From Deltaproteobacteria bacterium (GTDB lineage: Bacteria > UBA10199 > 2-02-FULL-44-16), in contig JACQMA010000169.1 in NCBI GenBank assembly GCA_016203825.1, forward strand, positions 1 through 9,605: a DNA stretch of 9,605 nt, written 5' to 3'. The position numbers and the translations under genes were made by a program. Shown in pieces: positions 1 to 5,318 of this stretch. Within the stretch, counting starts at the first letter, position 1. Each line of letters begins with the position of its first letter. The notes beneath the pieces were generated by a model. The model was not told the origin of the DNA. It saw nothing but the letters and a program-made list of their open reading frames with translations, and searched no databases.

Positions 1-178
1 GACCATACCGCGGGGAGTAGTTCGAAGCTATGCGTGGGTCGCCAAAAAAATCGGTCCTCCTCAGGCCGTTCGCGCCGAGGCGAATGCCTGTTGTGCGAAT
101 CCATTCGCCCCGCTCGTTCCCTGCCACCGAGTCATCCGATCCGATGGAACCTTGGGTGGATTTTCGGGTGGAACTCAT
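1..178 (-). other. Unidentified open frame running off the left edge
   Basis: An ATG at 176-178 opens a frame of 59 codons that stays open to base 1; an in-frame TAA lies four codons upstream of it. The translation starts MSSTRKSTQG and later contains GEWIRTTGIRLG and [17 protein letters not shown]. Codon choice resembles the neighbouring genes, with many ACC, GGC, CGC and ATC codons. Against a real gene: there is no convincing ribosome binding site (a T-rich stretch precedes the ATG), the frame is short, and peptides of the form 'WIRTTG' are often spurious products of DNA antisense to tRNA-like T-arms. I do not recognise a family and the rest lies outside the window. It could be the 5' end of a small gene downstream of tdk, or non-coding. 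Confidence 0.22.
62..109. repeat. Overlapping inverted repeats downstream of tdk
   Basis: Two mutually exclusive hairpins share sequence. The first pairs GGCGAATG (79-86) with CATTCGCC (102-109), a perfect 8-bp stem with a 15-nt loop. The second pairs CAGGC (62-66) with GCCTG (86-90) and, inside it, TTCGC (69-73) with GCGAA (80-84), giving 10 bp around a small internal loop. Read on the minus strand, the second hairpin is followed by AGGAGG and then a run of seven T about 10 nt on, which is too far for a standard intrinsic terminator. It could be a structured 3' UTR, an attenuator or part of an unknown RNA. The repeats are seen directly; a function is not. Confidence 0.4.
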
Positions 179-209
179 CTCAAGAAAAAATTACTTCAAC
201 AAGAAGGTG

Positions 210-821
210 TTACCGTGCACCCTTTGCCATAGGAATTGCAGGAATACTGTTGGCCACGGAGAAGTCGGGGTCGAAGCAGGCGCGACAGCGGGCTTCGTAT
301 TTCTCTCCAGAACCCACCGCCACTGTCGAACGGTCATCCGTCAAACGTTGCGATTTGGTGGCTTCGCCTCCGCAGACAATACAGACGGCCTTGAGTTTCA
401 AAATGGATTCCGCAACGGCGAGCAGTTGCGGCATGGGACCAAACGATTTCCCCAGATAATCCTGATCGAGACCGGCGACGATCACACGCATCCCCCGATC
501 GGCCAGTTTTCCGCAGACATCGACAATTTGGTCATCAAAAAACTGGGCCTCATCGATCCCCACAACACGGCTCATATCATTCACGCGCTCGAGAATATCG
601 CGGCTCGTGCGAACCGGTTGACAGAGAAAGCGTTGGTCACTGTGAGAGGTGATGTAATTTTCTTCGTATCGATCATCGAGGGCCGGCTTAAAAATTTGGA
701 TCCGTTGTTTCGCAATCTGGGCGAGTCGCAATCGTCGAATGAGTTCTTCGGTCTTCCCCGAAAACATGGGACCGCAGACGACTTCGATCCAACCACACGG
801 ACGACCCTGGTTTAAGAACAT
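210..821 (-). CDS. tdk: Thymidine kinase (type II)
   Basis: This 203-residue cytoplasmic enzyme phosphorylates thymidine and deoxyuridine with ATP, the salvage route to dTMP. The order of motifs is classic for the type II family. The P-loop GPMFSGKT is at residues 17-24. GIDEAQFF at 88-95 carries the Walker B aspartate and the catalytic glutamate E91. Two cysteine pairs, C147/C150 and C179/C182, form the structural zinc site. The substrate lasso GSGEKYEARC is at 170-179. Length is normal for the family. The ATG lies 13 nt after the transporter stop, and an AAAGGGG site overlaps that stop, which supports the start and suggests coupled translation. It is the last recognised gene of the cluster and follows a nucleoside phosphorylase and a nucleoside importer, which fits a salvage role. 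Only a 4-bp hairpin with a short T-run follows the stop, too weak to call a terminator. Confidence 0.96.
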   Translation of the reverse strand: MFLNQGRPCGWIEVVCGPMFSGKTEELIRRLRLAQIAKQRIQIFKPALDDRYEENYITSHSDQRFLCQPVRTSRDILERVNDMSRVVGIDEAQFFDDQIVDVCGKLADRGMRVIVAGLDQDYLGKSFGPMPQLLAVAESILKLKAVCIVCGGEATKSQRLTDDRSTVAVGSGEKYEARCRACFDPDFSVANSIPAIPMAKGAR

Positions 822-834
822 GGATGGACCCCTT

Positions 835-2115
835 TCATAACAACAATCCTACAATCGTTGCGGTCATACACGAAACAATCGCCCCGCCAAACATCGCCTT
901 GAGGGCGAGACGTGCAAAATCACTGCGTCGCTCGGGGGCCAGTGCCGACAAACCGCCGATCGCGATGCCGATCGATCCAAAATTGGCAAAACCACACAGC
1001 ATATACGTCGTCATGATGACCGTCTTTTCACTCAAGACCCCTTGTTTTATGAGTTCCGAGAGGTGCGCGTAGGCCACAAACTCATTGAGCGAAATTTTGA
1101 GCCCCAAGAGGTTGCCAACCTCGACGATATCCGCACGAGGAATACCCATGACGAAGGCCAAGGGCGAAAAAATCGTCCCAAAAATAGTCTTCAAGCTTCC
1201 GGGAAAGAAACCGCTGTATTCACCGGTCGCCCCTATGACGTACCCCAAGAGCTGGCCGTCGATGAGACGATCGAAGTACCCCAAGATTTTATCGGCAAAC
1301 GCCACGAGCGTAATAAAGGCAATAAGCATCGCGGCGACATTGAGGGCCAAGTGCAAACCATCGGTGACACCGCGTGCCGTGGCATCGAGGAGGTTCACGC
1401 CGACATCGAGCTTCGGCAATCGGACATCGCCGGCCGTCTCGGAGTGTTCCGTCTCGGGAAAGAGAATCTTCGCAATCATCAGGGACGCCGGAGCCGCCAT
1501 ACAGCTCGCGATCATAATGTGCTCGGCGGAGATGCCCATGGAAACGTACGCCGCCATGACACTGCCCGCAATCGTTCCGAAACCCGCAACCATGATCGCG
1601 TTGAGTTCTGAAACGGTGCATCGAGCCAAATAAGGACGAATGAGCAGGGGCGCTTCAGTCGGACCCACAAAAATTTCAGCGGTCGACGAAAGCGACTCCG
1701 ACCCCGATGTCTTCATGAGTCGACTCATGACCCACGCGAAGGCCTGCACGACGCGCGGCATAATGCCAATGTAGTAGAGGATTCCCATGAAGGCGGCGAA
1801 GAAAATGATGATGGGAAGGATGCGAAGGGCCAACTGAAAACCGATCACATCGATTAGTTCGGGACTCGACAGTTTTCCAAAGAGAAAGCGTGTTCCGTGA
1901 TCGACAAGCCCCAGGAAACTTACGACTTTGCTTGAAACCCACTGCAACCCTTGATTGCCCATGGGCCACTTGAGGAGCAGGATCGCCATGAACCACTGGA
2001 GGGCGAATCCCACAACCACGGTACGGAGGTTGATGCGTCGTTTATTGTTCGATAGAAGGAAACAGACAAGAAACAACACCCCTAAACCAAAAATACCCAT
2101 CCATCGTTCCATCAT
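835..2115 (-). CDS. nupC: Concentrative nucleoside transporter (CNT/NupC family)
   Basis: This inner-membrane symporter takes up nucleosides, driven by sodium or protons. The 426-residue product has many hydrophobic segments (for example around 4-21, 32-49, 92-118, 172-194, 255-273 and 405-426). It carries the CNT signatures TEAPLLIRPY (153-162), SELNAIMV (169-176), NEFVAY (344-349, with E345) and CGFANFGSIG (374-383, with N378 and S381). The loop that normally reads GQTEAP reads GPTEAP here (G151, P152), replacing a residue that contacts the nucleobase in the Vibrio cholerae CNT structure. I chose the ATG at 2113-2115, one of two adjacent ATGs, because an AAGGAGA site lies at suitable spacing. 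A longer frame from 2241 would start inside the upstream udp gene and add 42 residues unlike the family. Substrate range and coupling ion cannot be read from the sequence. Confidence 0.94.
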   Translation of the reverse strand: MMERWMGIFGLGVLFLVCFLLSNNKRRINLRTVVVGFALQWFMAILLLKWPMGNQGLQWVSSKVVSFLGLVDHGTRFLFGKLSSPELIDVIGFQLALRILPIIIFFAAFMGILYYIGIMPRVVQAFAWVMSRLMKTSGSESLSSTAEIFVGPTEAPLLIRPYLARCTVSELNAIMVAGFGTIAGSVMAAYVSMGISAEHIMIASCMAAPASLMIAKILFPETEHSETAGDVRLPKLDVGVNLLDATARGVTDGLHLALNVAAMLIAFITLVAFADKILGYFDRLIDGQLLGYVIGATGEYSGFFPGSLKTIFGTIFSPLAFVMGIPRADIVEVGNLLGLKISLNEFVAYAHLSELIKQGVLSEKTVIMTTYMLCGFANFGSIGIAIGGLSALAPERRSDFARLALKAMFGGAIVSCMTATIVGLLL

Positions 2116-2139
2116 TGCCCGCTTTTCTCCTTTCGGATT

Positions 2140-2164
2140 CCGGATTCCGGGACCCGGTATCCGG
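2140..2164. repeat. Near-perfect palindrome between udp and nupC
   Basis: Two 12-base arms (2140-2151 and 2153-2164) are reverse complements except for one T-T mismatch (2146 versus 2158), with a single central base. The element begins directly after the udp stop codon and ends shortly before the nupC ribosome binding site. On the plus strand its left arm is preceded by a tandem copy of the 7-mer GGATTCC (2135-2148). As RNA it would form a stable GC-rich hairpin with no U-run, so it is not a standard terminator. It may be a REP-like unit, an mRNA stability or processing element, or a means of lowering expression of the transporter. The structure is seen; the role is inferred. Confidence 0.6.
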
Positions 2165-3004
2165 TTAAAGTCCCATCGACGGTAACCAATGCGGTGATGA
2201 ACCGCGCGCACGATCCATCGCTGCCAACACCTCGATCGCACCGAGTCCGGTTTCGATACAGCGCTTCTCGGCCTTTTTCAAACCATCGCTATCGATAAAA
2301 ACATTCTGATGACGATTGTTAATCGCAGCGCAGACACAACCCGTTCGAATGTTCGTGAGGGCCCCGAGCGTAAAGAGGCAGGATGCCTCCATTTCGAAAT
2401 TCACGACGTTCATCGCATCGAGTTTCGCCGGAATCTCAGGATCACGCGGCATGATGCCGGGGACGCGCCTTCCTTGCGCACCGTAGAAACCGGAGGTCGA
2501 TGCGGTGAGCCCCAGATGATGAGCGAATTTTTTTTGATGGGCAGCTTCGAGCAACGCCAAAACGCACTCATGATGCGCAACCGCTGGGTAACCCTCGACG
2601 ACAAAACCGGTCGATGTATTTTCCATGCGCACGGCACCACTTGAAATCACGAGGTCACCGATCCCCATCCCTTTTTTGAGTCCGCCCGACGTCCCGATGC
2701 GGATGAGTGTTGGTTGCTTCACGATTTGAAAAAGTTCCACAAATGCAATTTCGGTATTGTCCGTCCCGATGCCCGTTGCCATCACGCTGATGGGAATTCC
2801 GTTATACGTTCCCGTTATCGTCACGTACTCGCGATAGGTAATCGGTGGCCGCCGATCACTGAAATATTCGGCCGTGCGATGGGCACGGGCCGGATCACCG
2901 CACAGCAGAATATACGGCGCCACATCCCCCGGTTTGCAGCCGATGTGGTACTGCTGCCCTTCGGCTGTCGCCACAATTTCAGCTGACTGGAATGTTGTGG
3001 TCAT
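2165..3004 (-). CDS. udp: Uridine phosphorylase-type nucleoside phosphorylase
   Basis: This 279-residue enzyme belongs to the PNP/UDP family 1 fold, which cleaves a nucleoside with phosphate to a free base and (deoxy)ribose 1-phosphate. Visible family motifs are GDPAR (36-40) and RIGTSGG (102-108) for phosphate, the MATGIG segment (75-80), and FEMEAS (203-208), whose Met-Glu contact the ribose. The segment FYGAQGR (173-179) lines up with FYPGQER of E. coli uridine phosphorylase, whose Gln and Arg bind uracil. I therefore favour uridine over purine nucleosides, though substrate calls in this family need an assay. The ATG follows GGGAG at good spacing. The gene overlaps the end of rnhB by 26 nt and is followed by a nucleoside importer and thymidine kinase. 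The C-terminal tail after about residue 265 looks unconserved. Confidence 0.88.
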   Translation of the reverse strand: MTTTFQSAEIVATAEGQQYHIGCKPGDVAPYILLCGDPARAHRTAEYFSDRRPPITYREYVTITGTYNGIPISVMATGIGTDNTEIAFVELFQIVKQPTLIRIGTSGGLKKGMGIGDLVISSGAVRMENTSTGFVVEGYPAVAHHECVLALLEAAHQKKFAHHLGLTASTSGFYGAQGRRVPGIMPRDPEIPAKLDAMNVVNFEMEASCLFTLGALTNIRTGCVCAAINNRHQNVFIDSDGLKKAEKRCIETGLGAIEVLAAMDRARGSSPHWLPSMGL

Positions 3005-3626
3005 CGGTCACTCCCTGAAAGGTCCAACGGTGAATCGGCGTCGGACCGAAGCAACGCAACTCCTCGAGGTGCTGGGGCGTCCCATATCCCTTGTGTCTTG
3101 AAAAGGAAAATTCTGGATGCTTTTTCTCAAAATCATGCATCCAGCGATCGCGTGTGACCTTGGCCAAGATCGACGCCGCAGCGATCGAGGCGATCCGCGC
3201 ATCGCCTCGAACGAGCGTTTGCTGGGGAAGTGTCAAAGCCGTCGGAAATCGACCATCGATCAAAAGAATGTCCGGCGGGACATGAAGACGGCCTACGGCT
3301 TGTTCCATCGCCCGCAAGGACGCTTGGAGGATATTGATTTGATCGATGGTATCTGCCGCAATGGAACCAATGGCCCACGCGATCGTCTCATCCTGGATCA
3401 GGCCAAAGAGGTGATCACGTTGCTGTGGGGAAAGCTGTTTGGAATCGGCGAGGCCGGAAATCTGAGCGTTGGGTTTGAGGATACATGCAGCGGCAACGAC
3501 GGGACCGGCGAGACACCCACGACCGACTTCATCGACACCGGCAATGGCAGAAAAACCTTGGGAACGAAGTTCCCCTTCGAGATCAACGAAATCAATTGGC
3601 GGGCGCCGTCTCGAGAGCTCCCGCAT
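2979..3626 (-). CDS. rnhB: Ribonuclease HII
   Basis: RNase HII cuts RNA in RNA-DNA hybrids and starts removal of single ribonucleotides from DNA. The 215-residue product has the complete type 2 active site: D32 and E33 in [10 protein letters not shown]124 in LLIDGR, and D142 in [17 protein letters not shown]. These match the DEDD set of E. coli RnhB in order and spacing. LADSKQL (59-65) and HKGYGTPQH (178-186) are further family signatures. I chose the ATG at 3624-3626 because GGGGGA lies just upstream and the length then fits the family. The longer frame from 3698 would add 24 arginine-rich residues inside rplS. With this start, the gene overlaps the end of rplS by 35 nt and its own end overlaps udp by 26 nt, so expression is probably coupled on both sides. 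The rplS-rnhB order is widely conserved. Confidence 0.95.
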   Translation of the reverse strand: MRELSRRRPPIDFVDLEGELRSQGFSAIAGVDEVGRGCLAGPVVAAACILKPNAQISGLADSKQLSPQQRDHLFGLIQDETIAWAIGSIAADTIDQINILQASLRAMEQAVGRLHVPPDILLIDGRFPTALTLPQQTLVRGDARIASIAAASILAKVTRDRWMHDFEKKHPEFSFSRHKGYGTPQHLEELRCFGPTPIHRWTFQGVTDDHNIPVS

Positions 3627-4005
3627 CCGTTCCCCCGGCGTATTCCTTCGCCACTTCCTGCCACTGCTCCTCAACCTGAATACGTGCCGCCTTCCCACTG
3701 CGCTTGCGCAGATACGTCAGATGGGCGCGTCGGACACGACCCTTGGTCACGACTTCGATGCGATCAATAAACGGCGAGGAGAGAGGGAAAAGACGCTCCA
3801 CACCGACACCATAGGACACCTTGCGGACGGTGAAGGTTTCACTCGCGCCGCTTCCACGACGACGAATCACGATGCCTTCGAACATCTGAATGCGCTCTTT
3901 TTCACCTTCACGAATTTTGGTGTGAATCCGCAGCGTATCCCCAGGTCGAAACAGGGGAACTTTCCGCAGCCCCTGCTCACGCTTGATCTTCTCCATGATA
4001 TTCAT
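3592..4005 (-). CDS. rplS: 50S ribosomal protein bL19
   Basis: bL19 sits at the interface between the ribosomal subunits. The 137-residue product contains the family core: [13 protein letters not shown] (19-31), [13 protein letters not shown] (35-47), the [17 protein letters not shown] stretch (55-71) and [21 protein letters not shown] (89-109, 21 residues). The core ends near residue 112, and a tail of about 25 residues ([14 protein letters not shown] and on), rich in Ala, Gly and Glu, makes it longer than the usual 115 or so. The ATG at 4003-4005 is preceded by GGAAGGG at good spacing. An in-frame ATG 27 codons upstream, inside trmD, is not supported. The 55-nt gap from trmD is the largest between genes in this block and may carry local regulation, but I see no clear promoter in it. 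Confidence 0.97.
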   Translation of the reverse strand: MNIMEKIKREQGLRKVPLFRPGDTLRIHTKIREGEKERIQMFEGIVIRRRGSGASETFTVRKVSYGVGVERLFPLSSPFIDRIEVVTKGRVRRAHLTYLRKRSGKAARIQVEEQWQEVAKEYAGGTDAGALETAPAN

Positions 4006-4060
4006 AACGAATCCCTTCCGACGAAAGTGGCCTGCTCCTTGTGCCGAGCGGGCCGAGGCA

Positions 4061-4750
4061 CTATCGGGTTCGGCTGGTCTTGTCAATCAGATCGGGGCGG
4101 CGGGTGGTGGTGCGCTCGAGGGCTTGGTCTTTGCGCCAGCGGTCGATGTCGGCATGATGACCTGACAGGAGAATGTCGGGGACGCGTTTCCCCCGAAATT
4201 CTACGGGACGCGTGTACTGGGGATATTCGAGCAAACCCCCTTCAAACGACTCGCTGGCCGCGGAGAGCTCGTTGCCGAGCGTCCCCGGAATCACGCGCAT
4301 CACGGCATCCATCACCATCATCGCGGGGAGTTCCCCCCCTGACACCACAAAGTCACCGACCGAGAGTTCGCGATCGACGACAAGCTCTCGGACACGTTCA
4401 TCAATGCCTTCATAACGACCACAAACGAGGACCAGTTGATCAAAACCAGCAAGGTCCCGCACAACTGACTGCGTCATGCGCTCTCCGGCCGGTGACAGCA
4501 AAACGACACATTTTTTGCCCACGGTGGGGATCGATTCAATCGTGGTCACGAGGGGTTCCACCATCATGACCATGCCGGGACCACCGCCATACGGGGCATC
4601 ATCAACGGTGCGATGACGATCGGTTGTTACATCGCGCGGATTGTGAAAGTGGACGGAAATACGTCCCGCATCGACGGCGCGTTTGAAAAGCGAATCCCCG
4701 AGCGGGGACGTGAACATGCCGGGGAAAAGGGTGACAACATCACAACGCAT
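4061..4750 (-). CDS. trmD: tRNA (guanine-N1-)-methyltransferase TrmD
   Basis: TrmD methylates G37 next to the anticodon of several tRNAs using S-adenosylmethionine and prevents +1 frameshifting. The 229-residue product has the trefoil-knot SPOUT features: [11 protein letters not shown] (50-60), LLSPAGE (84-90), [11 protein letters not shown] (110-120) and [15 protein letters not shown] (130-144). R152 lies in MRVIPG. The C-terminal signature [11 protein letters not shown] (172-182) is intact. The residue just before the SF of this region, normally the catalytic aspartate (D169 in E. coli), reads as glutamate here (E167). The ATG shares one base with the khpA stop (TAATG) and has no good ribosome binding site of its own, so translation is probably coupled to khpA. 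The rimM gene that normally separates khpA or rpsP from trmD is not present. Confidence 0.96.
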   Translation of the reverse strand: MRCDVVTLFPGMFTSPLGDSLFKRAVDAGRISVHFHNPRDVTTDRHRTVDDAPYGGGPGMVMMVEPLVTTIESIPTVGKKCVVLLSPAGERMTQSVVRDLAGFDQLVLVCGRYEGIDERVRELVVDRELSVGDFVVSGGELPAMMVMDAVMRVIPGTLGNELSAASESFEGGLLEYPQYTRPVEFRGKRVPDILLSGHHADIDRWRKDQALERTTTRRPDLIDKTSRTR

Positions 4751-4995
4751 TATTCGAGGATTTCGAGGACACTGCGTTTGCGGATTTTGCTCGACGCAGC
4801 GGAGAGAATCGTTCGCAGCGCTCGTGCGGTTCTTCCTTCCTTACCAATAACCTTGCCCAAATCTTCTTTGGCCACGCGCAGTTCAATCACCGTCGTTTGC
4901 TCTCCTTCGACTTCGGTAATTTCAACCGCCTCGGGTTTGTCGACCAAGGCCTTCGCCATTGTTTCGACTAAGAGTTTCATCGCATGATCTGACAT
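4750..4995 (-). CDS. khpA: KhpA-type KH-domain RNA-binding protein
   Basis: KhpA proteins are small single KH-domain RNA binders. In several bacteria they work with KhpB on mRNA and cell-division control. The 81-residue product has the family opening ([20 protein letters not shown], 6-25) and the KH signature [19 protein letters not shown], with the GKEG loop at 51-54. I chose the ATG at 4993-4995 because GAGGAG lies about 8 nt upstream. An ATG five codons later would also give a normal-sized protein. The longer frame beginning at 5076 lies inside rpsP and is not supported. The gene sits 25 nt after rpsP and shares one base with trmD. The neighbouring position to rpsP is the conserved location of this family. 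Confidence 0.93.
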   Translation of the reverse strand: MSDHAMKLLVETMAKALVDKPEAVEITEVEGEQTTVIELRVAKEDLGKVIGKEGRTARALRTILSAASSKIRKRSVLEILE

Positions 4996-5020
4996 CGCTT
5001 CAGCTCCTCGGAAACGAATA

Positions 5021-5263
5021 TTATGACTGGGGATACCGCTTGAGCAATTGGGCCACGGTTGCACTCGGCTGCGCACCGCACTTCAACCAGTACTGAATCC
5101 GCTCGCGCTTGGCCAAAAACTTTCCCCCATCCGTCCGGGGGTCATAGGTCCCGACGACTTCAAGGTGACGCCCATCGCGCGGCCTCTCTTTATCGGCCAC
5201 AACCAACCGATAAAACGGGAGATTTCGCCGCCCATACCGTGATAACCGAATCGTCACTGCCAT
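5021..5263 (-). CDS. rpsP: 30S ribosomal protein bS16
   Basis: bS16 is an assembly protein of the small ribosomal subunit. The 80-residue product has the whole family pattern: start [13 protein letters not shown], then [17 protein letters not shown] (16-32), the [10 protein letters not shown] segment (40-49) and the [17 protein letters not shown] helix region (53-69). Length is normal and there is no C-terminal extension. The ATG is preceded by AAAGGAG at ideal spacing, one of the strongest ribosome binding sites in the window, as expected for a ribosomal protein gene. A 51-nt gap separates it from glmM. That gap holds a possible promoter (see the separate entry), so rpsP to rnhB could be transcribed on its own as well as from upstream. 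Confidence 0.98.
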   Translation of the reverse strand: MAVTIRLSRYGRRNLPFYRLVVADKERPRDGRHLEVVGTYDPRTDGGKFLAKRERIQYWLKCGAQPSATVAQLLKRYPQS

Positions 5264-5289
5264 AGAGAGCTCCTTTAAAGTGGCGGCAC

Positions 5290-5318
5290 CCCTAACAAAT
5301 TCAGGAAGCGGCCGTCAA
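5290..5318 (-). promoter_or_regulatory. Possible promoter upstream of rpsP
   Basis: On the minus strand a TTGACG hexamer (5313-5318), which overlaps the glmM stop codon, matches the sigma-70 -35 consensus at five of six bases. At 17-nt spacing, however, the -10 position reads TTAGGG (5290-5295), a poor match; one or two bases away the sequence is no better. The location, just before a ribosomal protein gene in the largest gap of this half of the window, makes a promoter plausible, but the sequence support rests on the -35 alone. Confidence 0.22.

Noticed and set aside
10..113. tRNA-like arrangement on the plus strand: GCGGGG (10-15) complementary to CCCCGC (108-113), with T-loop-like TTCGAAG near 21-27 and TGCGAAT near 94-100.
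   Set aside because: The span is 104 nt, no D-arm or anticodon arm can be folded in the right place, the T-stem does not pair beside a proper loop, and there is no CCA.
40..114. tmRNA 5' end on the minus strand (GGGGCGAATGGATTCG resembles the start of ssrA).
   Set aside because: The invariant GGATTCGAC reads GGATTCGCAC here, and no tag-peptide reading frame or 3' tRNA half is visible. The remainder is off the edge, so it cannot be supported.
185..206. Intrinsic terminator after tdk: CTTC/GAAG hairpin followed by TAATTTTTT on the minus strand.
   Set aside because: The stem is only 4 bp and AT-rich outside it, too weak to call a terminator with confidence.
30..815. 261-codon open frame on the plus strand at the left end.
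   Set aside because: Most of it is antisense to tdk, which has P-loop, Walker B and zinc cysteines. No family is recognisable in the plus-strand product.
2116..2241. Longer N-terminus for the nucleoside transporter (start at 2241).
   Set aside because: It lies mostly inside udp and spans the palindrome. The extra 42 residues are Arg-rich and unlike the family, whereas the ATG at 2113-2115 has a good ribosome binding site.
4006..4060. Possible regulatory element in the trmD-rplS gap, with two copies of GCCGAG on the plus strand.
   Set aside because: The repeats are short and form no convincing hairpin or promoter. The only supported element is the rplS ribosome binding site.
3469..4569. 366-codon open frame on the plus strand.
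   Set aside because: It lies antisense to rnhB, rplS and trmD, all of which have clear family motifs. Its product is low-complexity, rich in Arg, Ser and Thr, and has no recognisable domain.
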